Of a stretch of 64,000 nucleotides of DNA, positions 22,981 through 35,600 are shown in pieces; within the stretch, counting starts at the first letter, position 1; each line of letters begins with the position of its first letter. The notes under the pieces are model-generated. The model was given only the letters and a program-made list of their open reading frames with translations. It did no database searches and was not told where the DNA came from. Source of the stretch: Lineus longissimus (lineage: Eukaryota; Nemertea; Pilidiophora; Heteronemertea; Lineidae); NCBI RefSeq assembly GCF_910592395.1, contig NC_088310.1, forward strand, positions 9,121,501 through 9,185,500, given 5' to 3'. The translations under genes were made by a program, and so were the position numbers.

Positions 22981-24884
22981 ATTCTACTCCTCTCTCGGCT
23001 CGCTTCCGGGGTTTTTCACCTCATTGACCAACTTCGACATATTATACATGTACTCGGACTACATTGTACACATCAGTCCACGATACAACCCAGTCTGTGT
23101 ATACCACACACATGTTGTTATTTGTCGAACGTCAAAAGTAGTTTTTACCAAGAACTTGGAATTCCAGTTGTCAAAAGTTGTAGGTATGTTTAACCTACAA
23201 CTTTCTAGTATAAGAATGATAGATTGGGTCAGGGTGAGTACTCTCTTTATCCAGTTAACCACTGGCGCATCTTGTTCAAAGCGTAGCTTCAGCATGTTGG
23301 TTTCTTGTGTAGTGAGATGATAATGCTGTTCCTTGTGTTTGAAACTAGATAACATAACAGACATTCCCCGAGAGAGGCTACAGGAATAAAGGTCAGCTCT
23401 CTTTGAAACGCTGGAAATACGACCTTGTCATGGTGATAAGCTCTGCATCTCCAAAGAAGGTGCATTGAGTTAACCAAACGAAATTGGTACCAATAAGGTC
23501 TGCGGTTCATCAATGGAACGTAAAAGCCATCTCCGGTCAAGATAGTAATACCTTTATTGTGGTTGGGGAACTGGGTTACTTTGCGGATGGAACGCGACCT
23601 TGTCATCATTAGCCACAACAGGCTTATTGATTCAAGTTACTCAATTACTGGTTGTGTTCACTGATCTCTATTGGGGTGCATTGTGATATAGGTGCAGAAG
23701 TGCAAAAGGAATCTGCCCATTTTCCCCATTACTCTGTTCCCTAAAGTAATGGATTACAAAGCACGGTAACACCCTAACCGACACCTCGCGGAATCAAGTA
23801 TTACCTGGTCTTCTTTATCAGAGCCGAAGGAAGGAGTGTTTTGTGAAGCTCCTTGTTAGTGGTGTCCTTACCACTCATTTGCTAAACTTATTAGAAGTCA
23901 AAGACAAACACATTTGCACAGGCTGATCGAAGTACATACACTGCATCACTATCAGTTGAAACAATTTCTTTAGAACTTACTCTTGACGAAAGTTAAGAAA
24001 TAAACCCGATGAGACGCCATCTCACATTTCCAAGTACCCAGGAGATTTGTCAGTGAAAGCTCAATCTTGCCTTCGGAGTTTGACCGGTTGGTTCAAAGCG
24101 CCCCATCTTTATCATTTAACATTCCTTGACTGGTTTGATTTGCTGAATTGTTAATGAACAGTTATGACCATGAATCAACGATCGTGTAAATCAATCACTT
24201 CAATTAGTCTTTCTACCAAACTGATCATGATGATCGAACGGTCAAACGTGATCATTAGACGATATCCACACATCAGATGGGCAAATACAAAAAATTTTTG
24301 GTATCCCTTCTTCCTCTAAATGAAAGGGTCACACACTCCACCCCCAGACAGTTCTCGAGACCGAGCTTTATTCAGTGAAACACAGAAACTGATATATTGC
24401 TTCATAAATGCTTGTCGTATTTACGAAACTGTTGTCCGCAAATTCCGTGATTTATGCTCTAATAAGCTGTCTTGTTATGGTATTGGTCTCGAGTGTAACT
24501 TAGTAATGAAACGAATGAAGACATATACCACAGCACTATCTCTAGAACACCAACATTACAAATAATTTGATCGTATCTACGGTAGTTTTGAAGCGCAACC
24601 CGGCGCCATTTGGCACATCGTATGTTTTCGAAGTTATATTTGTCATGCAATTATTGCGGAAGTGGACATATCTGAGTTATGTCCTGGTGCAGTATTAAAC
24701 TTGACCGAAATGATCAATCACTAACCATTATTGCTGCAACTCAAAATTCATACTCTGCCGGCATTAGCATTGAATATCTCATAGTAAAATCAGCGTTTTA
24801 AAGGAATAGGCGGCTTTTTACTGCAGTACATGTATGTTTGTTCTTCACCAAGTCATTAGTAAACTATGGCACTTGTTTGATGCT
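22981..24884. other. Intergenic, no gene recognised
   Basis: ORFs of 80-110 codons at 23024-23618 overlap each other on both strands and show no motif. Confidence 0.5.
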
Positions 24885-25195
24885 TTTCCAATTTTCATAT
24901 AGGTCACTAACAAGATTTTTCCCCTTCTCCTGTCCTGGGCAGTTCTCTCAACTTGGCTCCTGGCGAGGTCATCCCTTCTGTCCTACAGCCTCAGGTTCTG
25001 ACGCTCGCGGTAATGTGGTCCTTTGCCTGCCCGGACGCTGTCTGTAATGCGGATTCCGCCCAAGTTCATGCCTTATGATGTTGTTCCTGGGCTTTCTCAG
25101 GTTGTTGCCGAACCAGTTCCACCTCCTCCGCAGGAGCTGCAGTTCTATCTGCTCCTCCGTTCCTCTCCCCCACAAATCTATGTTGGTGATTCTAG
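24885..25195 (-). pseudogene. Decayed LINE: C-terminal end of reverse-transcriptase ORF
   Basis: From about 25195 down to 24969 the minus strand encodes a string typical of the end of many endonuclease/reverse-transcriptase LINE proteins: DLW...IELQLLRRRWNWFG, then LRKP...IIRHELGRNP and a basic QRPGRQRTT block. The usual DRxxW-like tail appears after a frameshift (AQDRRRGK, about 24910). The element is broken and lacks the catalytic core. Confidence 0.75.
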
Positions 25196-28100
25196 AGCAG
25201 TTTTGTTATAATCGCGGTTCGACGCTCGAGTTTGCTGTTTTTCCCTTAAAAGTTTCGCCGCTACGGCAAACCACGGCGGTTTTCCGCTGTATATAGTGGA
25301 ATCAGCCATTAATAATCGCATAATGGCAAAATACGACCCGTAAAGAGCGCTGTCGCATGATCCCGGACGCGTGATATGCAATCTCTCCATGTACCAGCAC
25401 TGCTGCATGTCATCTTAAAATTATTTTCACTCGCTGACATTGCACGGAACATACGCACGGAAAATGTTGCATATGTTTTCAAGTTCTCGTGTTTTTGTGA
25501 ACCCAACACAACTAAGAGAAGAAGATTGATTGCGGCAACCAACGCACAAGACATGATATTTGTAGAATGAATTTCTTACGTTTGGTTCAATCTCTCGGTT
25601 CTTTCTCCGTGCCTCCGGCTTGCATCTCCTTTAAGTCTGATCAGACTGGAACGATGAAACAAAAGACGGATGCTTACTTTCAACACAATCTTCCCGTGCA
25701 TCCTTTGGTTGACAAAGAAACACGGGCAACACAGGAACTATCTCTCTGATCAGCACACCTACTATATTCTTCTCACAATTTTACACAATCATACCGAGAA
25801 GATGCAAAAATTCTTCTTTTAGTCGTGGTAAATGATATAGTAATTGGGCCTTCGACGAGGCACGAGACTCAAAATATATTATGTCACGTTGACTGTCACT
25901 GCCTCGCGTTTGTTGTAATTACCCCGTCGCCTTCCCTGTATTTTCAACAATAACCCGGATCATATTCATAACTACAATGTCGTCCCAATTTACTGGAAAG
26001 CAGGTTAAAAAATAGTTACCGAAATAAGCGTATCGTCTGTTAGTATTGGCACAATCAGTCTTTCTTGAAAACATCGCACCACTTTGGATTTTTTTGATTG
26101 ATTACGAAAAAAATATTTTTGAATTTGTAGATAGAATATACAGCTAAATGCATGGCGCAATATACATTATATAATCCGTGCTGCTGCCACTGTTTTCGCT
26201 CTCTCCAAACTACACTCCTGATGAAGCAGTGGCAGAAAGTCCTTCACCACGTCCGATTAAGATTAACTTCTACGGTATAGCATTTTTAAAAACCACTGCG
26301 TAGGAGTGTATCACCAAACATGACATCATAGATTTGATGACTGTAAAATATACAACAAATGGAAATACTTCTTTGACCTTTTTGTTACAGTGCACTGTAA
26401 AACCGCTATATTTTCGCTTGCGTGTCATTTTCGTGAAGTAATTTCGATTAGCCTCAGAGCGAAACTCTCAAAATTAGTTTTTGTCGGAAAAGGCCTTTTG
26501 AAATTTCGTAAACATTATTACTTATCATACTAGTATGTCCAACAATATAAAAATCTCGAAGAGATTTCCAGCAATCTTGATGATTTCTTTAGAAATTGAT
26601 TTTCGTGAGTAGCAAAAACAAATATCGCAGTTTATTTCTTCGAAGTTTCACCTTTCAACCGACTATCGGGATGAAAAGTAAGCTATATTTTTATTCTTAA
26701 ATGTAGGTTGAGTTAAAAAGGAGTTGAAGTTTGCATGGTCTGCTGGGAAATTTTATAGCTGGGAATGACCAGAGCCATCGACACTTTCGTAATTCATTCA
26801 TCAAAGTCCGCAAAATATTAATATCCGGTTCAGCTTACCGCGCAAGTTAACAAGATGCCCTTTTATGCTTGGGCTCTAATTCATCTTCTCATGTTGATGT
26901 AGTGTTGTTACTGGTCATAAGCAAATATGCTCAGTGAAGCACATCAGTGAGAATAGGTGATTGAATTAGTAATTATTCATTTCTCCTATAAAAAAAGATG
27001 ATGGATATGGTGTTACAGGATTTGTCTAATGATACTGCCTCTGGTTGATCTTGTGCGTTAATGCCCTACATGTACATGTACATTAAATCATATCCCTGTT
27101 AAAAGTAACAAATGGTTAACATTAGAATGTCATCCTTCGTGGATTTTTCATATCTGAGATGCTACATTCATTTGACGTCATTTTCGCTGTCATCTCGAAA
27201 CGATGCCGAAAATAACGGCTTAACTGTACGAGACGCCATTAGCCGCATCACTCGCTCAGCTTTGTTGGTCGATTGGGCCGAATTACCTCCCGCAATGCAT
27301 TTTGGGTATAGTTTGCGCAAAGTATGATAAAAATGGGAAGTTTAAGGGATATTTTTCTCTTTTTAAGATTGGTATCTTCCTCGTGGTAAATATGAACATT
27401 TTAATATCGAATGTAAGGCACAATATTTTTTTAAATTTAAAACGCTGGCGTACATTGTGTCTACTTGCTGTAATAATTACCCAAAGCAAACAAATAGAAT
27501 GGCGATGTCTTCATCCTTATCCTTGAAGTTTATGCACCTGTCACTGTCTAAAGCCCAACGTATTCGGTTTCATCAGTACAAAGAAATTTACCGGATTGGA
27601 AAAAACAACACTTGAAATTGCCATGGCTACGACTGGAAAAAAGCAACACTAGTCAAGAGGTAGATTCGGTGTCACCATGATCCGGCTTATTCTTTGTTTG
27701 CTTGGTGGACGTTATTGTTTTAGGTGAATAATGAATGCGTAAAATCAATGAATGATGGATCGTGTTTTTATCACGATAGCCATGGTGATTTCAAGTAGTA
27801 GGCTATTGACCGAACTCTTCAGGAGGCGCATTTGGTAAGCCAGTACAATGAGTATTGTAGTCCAGGTAACCTCGACCCTATCAGCCGCGGAGGCCTCATT
27901 AACAGGCGAGCCATACATTTTCAGTGCATACAGTGGATGCACTGTCAACACTGGGCGCTCTGGTATTCCTGGTTTTTCACTAGGCTCGAGGTTACCCATC
28001 TTGTGAAAAACACGTGACCGGACACCGGACACCGGAATATTTGAGATGATTGAAAAACCAATCAATGGTTTTCCAAATGGTCCATAACTTATTTTTTAAG

Positions 28101-28258
28101 AGTTTCTTGTACCTTGCTGTTAAAATATAAATATAGTTATTTGTTATCTGTCTTCCCAATTGGGTTTACGACTATGCGTCATGACTGTGCTCATCTGGTT
28201 ATTTGTCATTCAAGAAGCAGTTCCGCCATTTTGTAGTTGCATGCAGAGTTTATACGGC
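25196..28258. other. Intergenic, no gene recognised
   Basis: A CATGTACATG run occurs near 27066-27082. ORFs are short and without motifs. Confidence 0.5.
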
Positions 28259-28260
28259 AT

Positions 28261-28818
28261 GTCCTCGTGAATACCGGCAGCCTATCCTTTGTGTACTATA
28301 AGGCCGAAGTTACATAGACCTCATTCGTTCATTTCCCAGGACTCATTTTCCCATTTTGCTTTCTTTCCCCTGTGAATGCACGGCATTGTGGCGTGCATTC
28401 ACCGAGGAATGAAAGAAAAGGAATGAAAGAAAAACCCGGAAAGTGACTCGTGGTAAATGAACGAATGAGGTCTATGTAACTTCGGCCTAAAAGTAGGACC
28501 ATACATTTCGGAGGTCCACAAAAGGGTAACAGTAGGACTATTTAGGTCGGCCCTGGTCCCGCCTTTATTGTAACTGGTCATGCACAATCTGCAAAGCGCT
28601 GCTTCCCATACCGCCCTGGAACATTGACGAACAAAACATTAGAAATACACGCTGGTGTGGCATACAGATCTTTAGCCAATGACTGTGACGACCTGTGCAC
28701 ACAATAAGATTTAAATACACTGTTCATGGAGTATAAATAGCCAATTATAACACATGCAATATATGGCGCCCGAAGAGGCCTCTTCAAAATGGCACCCGAT
28801 ACCGGTATTCACGAGGAC
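28261..28818. mobile_element. Element bounded by perfect 17-bp inverted repeats
   Basis: GTCCTCGTGAATACCGG at 28261-28277 recurs as its exact reverse complement at 28802-28818. The interval contains a separate hairpin element (28301-28488), so this may be a nested pair. No target duplication is clear and no ORF is recognised. Confidence 0.5.
28301..28488. mobile_element. 188-bp hairpin MITE
   Basis: Ends AGGCCGAAGTTACATAGACC and reverse complement; pairing continues through CTCATTCGTTCATTT, and further inside TTTCTTTC / GAAAGAAA and GTGCATTCAC-type blocks also pair. Confidence 0.8.
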
Positions 28819-28997
28819 GACCTGTATTTAGCGTACGGTTGTGGGCGATACGTAAAGCAATAAAGAAGAGTCAAAACAGTGCAAGAGTTGTGGTATTGTA
28901 CAGCTAATAAAACTTGGGGCAATAAAAGCATAACATGATAATGATGATAATCAGGCTGCTGCACCTTTATTTGAAACTGACACTTTTAACTATAGTC

Positions 28998-29491
28998 CAT
29001 TCGTAAATGTTATGCCCGCATCGATTGGCGCTGTGGAGGGCGAAGTACTGGTCGGATTTCTTTGAAGTTTGTTTTTTTTCAATCCTTGCCTCAAAGCCCA
29101 ACAGGATTCTAGGACTCCAGCATTCTTGGTGCAGAAGTGAAAAAAATTCTTCATCAGCGGAGTCCAATGGTCATTTTGAGGGTTCCCTCGATAGGCCATG
29201 TTTTGTTTCTGGATCTTGGCACATGAGTAGATATACAAAACAAATAATAACCTAAACAATACACCCAGATTATGGTCAAGAAATAGACCGTACTGAGCGG
29301 AAAATGTCCGAATTCAATGCACAACGTCAATGTACACAAATGCATACAAAAATTATTTCGTTACCATGGTTAAATTGAAAATATCATGTTGGGCCTTGAA
29401 GCAAGGATCAAGAAAAACCAAACTTCAAAGAATCCGACCAGTAGTTCGCCATCCAGAGCCCCAAACGATGCGGACATAACACTTACGAATG
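28998..29491. mobile_element. 494-bp MITE with about 73-bp terminal inverted repeats
   Basis: The left end starts CATTCGTAAATGTTATG and the right end is its diverged reverse complement (ATAACACTTACGAATG). Pairing runs about 73 bp in to CTTTGAAGTTTG. A relative with one end missing lies at 8306-8749. No transposase. Confidence 0.85.
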
Positions 29492-30029
29492 AATTTATGT
29501 AGCTAAGTACAGATGAGAGAAGAATGTTTAACATGCAATTGGTTAGATAGAATAGCACCTAGTTCTAATTTCGAATATAGTGGGCTTTATAAAATTAAAT
29601 TAGCTGTCATTCGTTAACCGTTGAACTAATCAGATTGCTTCTGCCTGAATTATTTTATTACAACCCCTAAATAATTCGAACGGCGTCCACCTTTAAGGGG
29701 CTGTTTTATGAGCACGCTGGGTGCGACTATCTTAAATTGCACTTGTCTATTTTCAGTGATGATAAACCTCATTTTTTGTGTACATTCTCTATAATACCTC
29801 TGCACATGAACCTTAATTTAGCTTTCGTGTCAAAACAAGCTTCAGAACGACCGATTAAACTGATTTTTATATCTCATGTCTCATGCATTGGAGATTTGTG
29901 TTTCTGAGAACATGTCGCTAATCAGTCTGTATCGTCATCTAATGACCAAGTGAACAAACAATCTAAATTTAATGCCATTACCTCGTGTATTAATCAATCA
30001 CACCGAGTAAATCTTATGACTGCGATCAG
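29492..30029. other. Intergenic, no gene recognised
   Basis: Nothing supported. Confidence 0.5.
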
Positions 30030-30905
30030 TCATTGTTGTTGTTTTACAGCGCACGATGGCATTTATCATTTCATGAGAGCCACGTTCACATTTCTGGCTA
30101 TTAAACACCCCACGCTTGCAATCACCAAAAGAACAACATAATATTTTACGGCTAATGATAAACACGTTTTTTATTGACAAACACCACCAAGCGTACAGTC
30201 CTCAGATAAACTATGTATTGCTTTACAGCTCTCGATAGCCTTTTATGTCACTCACGTTCTATCATTAAGTTATTGGCAAACGCCACCGAGCTTGCAGTCT
30301 AATAGAAGAACAACGTGTTGTTTTACGTCTCTTGGTAGCCGTTTAACGTCGCCCATGTTCTTTAATTGGCAAACGCCACCAAGCTTGCAGTCTAATAGAA
30401 GAACAACGTGTTGTTTTACGTCTCTCGGTAGCCGTTTAATGTCGCCCATGTTCTTTAATTGGCAAACGCCACCAAGCTTGCAGTCTAATAGAAGAACAAC
30501 GTGTTGTTTTACGTCTCTTGGTAGCCGTTTAATGTCGCCCATGTACTTTAATTGGCAAACGCCACCAAGCTTGCAGTCTAATAGAAGAACAACGGGTTGT
30601 TTTACGTCTCTCGGCAGCCGTTTAATGTCACCCATGTACTTTAATTGGCAAACGCCACCAAGCTTGCAGTCTAATACGGCTCTCGATAGTAGCCTCTCCG
30701 TGACTCACGTTCTATTGGCAAACACCACAATGCTTGAAGTCTTCAGATATTACCTGCTCCCATAACCTTTTTATGTCACTCGTGTTTTTTTATTGGCAAA
30801 CTCCAACATGCTTGCAGTCTATAGAAGAACAACGTGTTGTCTTACTCTGCGCACGATGGTCTTTTCATGTCACGTCTTCACGCTCTATTGGCATTTATCT
30901 GAATA
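30030..30905. repeat. 93-bp minisatellite with decayed edges
   Basis: The motif GGCAAACGCCACC recurs at 30275, 30368, 30461, 30554 and 30647, exactly 93 bp apart; units include GAAGAACAACGTGTTGTTTT. Divergent units continue outward on both sides with spacing 70-99 bp (TTGACAAACACC near 30175, TTGGCAAACACC near 30717, TTGGCAAACTCC near 30795). Because 93 is a multiple of three, frames stay open on both strands; I do not regard either as a gene. Confidence 0.9.
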
Positions 30906-31650
30906 AAACTTATTTTTCTTAGATATCACGCGTTAGAAATGAGATAGGATCATAGAAATAGGATCCGACAATAGCTATTTCGCCTAGGTAAGTGCCATCC
31001 TACCCATTTCCCTACAAAGAGTTTGCATTCCCCTGGCGTGTCTTATACACAGCAAGCCTCCGATAAAAGGCACGGTTTACTACCGAAGCCCACTAGCCCC
31101 TGCGGGGGCGGGGCCGGTGTATCGTTGTGGGTTGTTTCCCATATCCAATCGTTTCCGCAGAGCTAGTAAGACCAGGACTTTTCTTATGGGGCAAAACAGA
31201 GAAAAACGAGTCCAGTCAGTCTGTTTTCAGCGTTCCCAAACAATATGTTTCCAGAATCATACAGAATTGGAAACACTCGAAAACCTTACACCGGGAAACA
31301 TTTTGTGTACTTTCAATGTAGTCTCACAGACGCTCGAATCTAAACGTACGAAACTCTTCGTTATACTAATCCGGAACAGTTCGGGAAAAACTACAGCAAT
31401 AAATTTTCCACCGAGAATATCGGCAGGCGATGTCATCAATTGGCTATTGGTTAGATTTATTCTGGGACGCAAGGAACAAATCATCAAATTGACTGTCAAA
31501 TAGATCAAATTCGTGAACAATTTATGCAGCTGTCGACGTGAGGTATACTCGAAAACTTGGTCGCATTTAGTAGAACAACTATCAAGCAACAGTATGTGGC
31601 TAAGGTTCTTTAATAGTTCAAAGGGTACACCGTTCGTGATAACTACACAT
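30906..31650. other. Intergenic; unrecognised overlapping ORFs
   Basis: Overlapping ORFs of 128 codons (plus, 31117-31503) and 141 codons (minus, 31257-31682) have no recognised domain and compete for the same DNA; neither is supported as a gene. Confidence 0.45.
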
Positions 31651-31866
31651 GGTCCAGGAAAATTAGAAATGCAACTGTACACAATTCAGTAGTGCAGTTA
31701 TAATGAATATGAATTTGGTGAAATGTGGTATCTATAGTATTAATGTACATTGTATGTATATCTATCTAAACAATGGCAATGCTGAAATTTATAATTAATA
31801 CATATTCACGCAAGTTTCTAATTCAATTACAAATTTCCAATTTCAACGAATGGCGTAGGCCTTTAA
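31651..31866 (+). repeat. Dispersed repeat, copy 2 (family of 18236-18453)
   Basis: Starts GGTCCAGGAAAAT and ends GGCGTAGGCCTTTAA, with CAATTACAAATTTC shortly before the end, as in the copy at 18.2 kb. Confidence 0.6.
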
Positions 31867-32298
31867 AAAGTCGTAATTTTGTCACCCACACGCCCTAGAC
31901 GACCGTTCTCTGGGGTCCGACTGGTACTATCTTTAAAGAGTACATAAATTATTGATAAAAAGACGTGATCTCAGAAGACCGCACTTTATGACTGGAACTG
32001 TGCCAACAATATTCTACAATCATGTTACTTGAGGACATTGAACCGCAAGTATAATCCCTCATTTCAGAGAAGACATAAGACGCATATCGATATTTCTTCT
32101 GCTCCAAGAACTGGATAGAACCAGACAAAACATCCTTATTGATAACCTTTTATTCAGGCAATCATCGACACACACCTTTGTAAGAAACAGTAGGTCGTGC
32201 ATCAAGTCAGCGCTTGCCGATTTTGTTGGCCAGATCTATGGCTGAACCGTATTCACGATTAAAGCTTGTGACGATAAAACAAATGTCAGGCCAGAGCT

Positions 32299-32677
32299 CT
32301 GTATTAGACGTTGTGTACATTACGTGTACATTGCTGTACATAGGGTTTGGTAAAAAGATACCCCTAGGATCAATAAATCTCCACCAAATTGTATATGTGT
32401 TAAGAAGAACCCTTTCCAAATATCATAATAAAATTCTAAAACATTCTGATAACAATTGCCTGAGAAATCGACACTGACCAGCGAAACCGCATTTTCCAAA
32501 ATATATTATCAAAAAGCATGTTTTTGGGATGGCCTGAATCTGTAGATTTAGAATCGATCACAGATTGGGAATTAATTCCACTTTGATCCGTCCCAGCCGT
32601 GCACTTACCACAACTTGGCATTTTTGAATAAGCTCTATGCCACACTTCCGGTCGTGGATGAATACATGTCTCTGCCC
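32299..32677 (-). repeat. Dispersed repeat, copy B (inverted relative to 4514-4946)
   Basis: Reverse complement aligns with 4514-4946 end to end; lacks about 55 bp present in the middle of copy A. The open stretches it contains are not conserved as reading frames in the other copy. Confidence 0.7.
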
Positions 32678-35600
32678 TTAACGACATCTGATATTAAATG
32701 CTCCATAATCGTTTTCTGCTGAAGTATTTCTAAACTATCGTAGCTTTGATTCGACAGACATTTTGGAGAGTTCAGCCAGTGGAAGACGAGAAGTAGATTT
32801 ACTCTACAAAGGGACAAGGACGGCGTGAGATTTTGTGTTGACGAGGATTACCACCCCAGATCGCCACCATTCGCCGCCATGCAAATGAGATTTTCTGGTT
32901 TTCAATGCTGGTATTATACTCTCAATATCGCCTCTCAATTAAGAACAGTATTTGTCAGTCCAAAGAGTATTCTTTACAGAAAGGTCCTAACTGCACTTCT
33001 CATTGATGCCAAATACTTTGTTCCCTGCATATCGGCATTCCGAAAGCTACCTTCCTATAAAATTGCCTCGCCAAAATTTCTCACATCAAGTGTCGAATAT
33101 CTCGGTTACATGTACCGTCATTGCACTAATACTTGTTTCATTTTCATATCTCTCCCACTTGTTTTATCCGTTCTAACTGAAACTAAAACATGTCTATTAC
33201 GAGGCATATAGACAAAGATAAACATCTACATAGTGAATGCAACTATCCACCGGGCCCAGGGGTGGCAGCTCGATCCTCTTGCAATGAAATCAAACCTGGC
33301 CTATAATCATGATACTCTAGTTTCACCGAACTAAGACCGATTCTTGAATTTCAGTTTAATGTAACCATACGGTCGATAATGAGTTGGCGACACCAAGTTG
33401 CCCGATAGTCATTATATTATTATTACTATTATTATTTATTATCATATTATTACGTTATGTTCCGGCTTGGCCTTTGTTTCGATTTTGAAGAGATCGGAAA
33501 ATATTCCACACCGGTCTTAAATCAATGAAACTAGAGTATATATTCTCAAGATATCAGCGCTGTCGCGTATTTCAAAGTGTAATGATGTTAGCTGAAGATC
33601 AATGACATCATCCCGTCAGATATCAGGATGAAAGAAGGTGCCGTATTCATGACAAATATGAGTTTTCCCAACTTCTCTAAAAGTCGACTTGTTACAGGTT
33701 TTATAATGGGAGTTGCCTTTGGCATTACCATTATCTGCTCTTTGACTTTTGTTGTCATGGAATATGTAATAAAAGTGTATTGTGGGTAGGATAAAGGTTT
33801 TGTGACTACTCGCAATTTGCTGCAGTCAGTAGGCAAGTTTTGCAACACTTACGGGGCGCTACGAACGAAAAAGTACGAAGACTGAAATGTACAGTATCGA
33901 GGATTTTTTTCTCTCGAAAATTTCCCGATTCCTCTTTCAACTCCATGTACATGTAAGTATGAATCCGATATACCGGTGTCGCTTACATTCGTAAATGGAT
34001 TCCCGCAGAACTTGACTGAGGACACCACAGGCCTTCGTACTTCGTTATTCGCACGGATTGTAAAAGTTGCCTATACTGTATGTTGATTCGACGAATACAG
34101 AGTGAAGGTACTATCTTGATGCGGGTTGTCCAATATCCCCAATGGGCATGTTTGGCAACCCCTATATATGTGCTAGTGATGAGTACGAGCAACGAAGATC
34201 TGCCGTTTATCGCGTTCTATATTTCATTGACACTCTACACTCGCAAATCACCTTCAATGCTTAGTTGATCTAGGAATAGGGGAAATTTTTTAAAAGTCGG
34301 CAATAAAATACATTTACATAATTTGTACTTTTAAGAACAAGATGTGTGGGAAAAACGCCTTAAAGCGCCAAGGAAAGTTTTGATGTTGTAACTTGCGATT
34401 ATATAGCAGCTGTGATGTGTGGGACAAATAGATCTTTCGCCTGTGGGCTAAACTAGCATTCGCTGAGAGTTTTATATTGGGTCGTCGGTCACCGGCTGCA
34501 ACGATAACGACAAATATCGCTCGTTTGCGAACACTGAACACTGGAGGAATGTAAGCACTACATTGCCCAGGTGTGATCAAGAACTGATAAAGACTAAGAA
34601 TGTGGAAGCAAATAAGGCACCTCGTTCTGACAAAAGGGGGCGTTTACAAATCATATCAATCCAATGGCTGTCGCTCTTATTTGTTGGTTGTTGCTTGAGT
34701 CTGTACTGAAAAAATACATGCCTCAGATAGTGTGACTACTTTTGTAATACATGCATTCTAGCGAGGTCGTGCATGCCTTTAAATCTATCTACTCTAGTAC
34801 CTCGTAATCCTGCATGATGACTAAGAACAACATGTCCCATTTTTCCCCTATCTTTAAGTTCAGAGCTAAATGAGGTATCATTTTGTTCGTATCGATTTTA
34901 GCAATGAATTAATCAAAAATAATCATCTAAGTTCGAGAAAACTCAGGCTGGCCTATTTTAAAGATTTGTTTTATCTTTCTGAGGTTTCCAATTCATAGTC
35001 TTCATGTATACTTAGTATAATGTACATACTACAAGAAGTTATCGTGTACGTATTAGATAGCTCAGTCATTAAAGGAGTACTTACTGTTCTTTATTTCTAC
35101 AACAGGAACCAAACAGGAAAGGAAGTTAGATTTATCTTATCGCGATATTAGTAAGTGTTCGCTCTCTGGTGTTTTCAGGACATGGGGATGTCGTTTCGCA
35201 ATCTTGACACTCATGTAGAGTGTCCAATTTCCCCATACCGCCATGTTGAATGCTTTGTATGCAAGTCGCACTTATCATTATCACATTTTATCAAGGATTT
35301 CGCCTTTAGTCTTGACCATCGTTGATTATCTTTGAACAGATAATAGCCAATGACTTAATTATTTCAGGCACGGATACGGATATCACGAACATCGCAAGAA
35401 CTAGAATTTGTCGATTCGATGAAGAAGCGGTAACATTTGACATTATTCTCAGCATATCGGATGCCTAAGAGAAGCGTATTTCCTACGACAAGTACAATAC
35501 CCTTCCCTCACCTCAGAAGATATGAAGGCATCATCAAGTCATACGCAAGTTACTGAATGGAACCCTATTGTCCACATGTTCAGCAGGCCTAACCTATAGC

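Noticed and set aside
30275-30740. CRISPR-like array
   Set aside because: Units are continuous 93-bp tandem repeats without unique spacers, and this is eukaryotic DNA.
30270-30765. Repeat proteins of 31-residue units on both strands
   Set aside because: The 93-bp period keeps all frames open by arithmetic. Decayed outer units break the frames, so a minisatellite is the simpler explanation.
31117-31682. Overlapping 128- and 141-codon ORFs
   Set aside because: They are antisense to each other, without motif, splice context or repeat match; both cannot be real and neither is supported.
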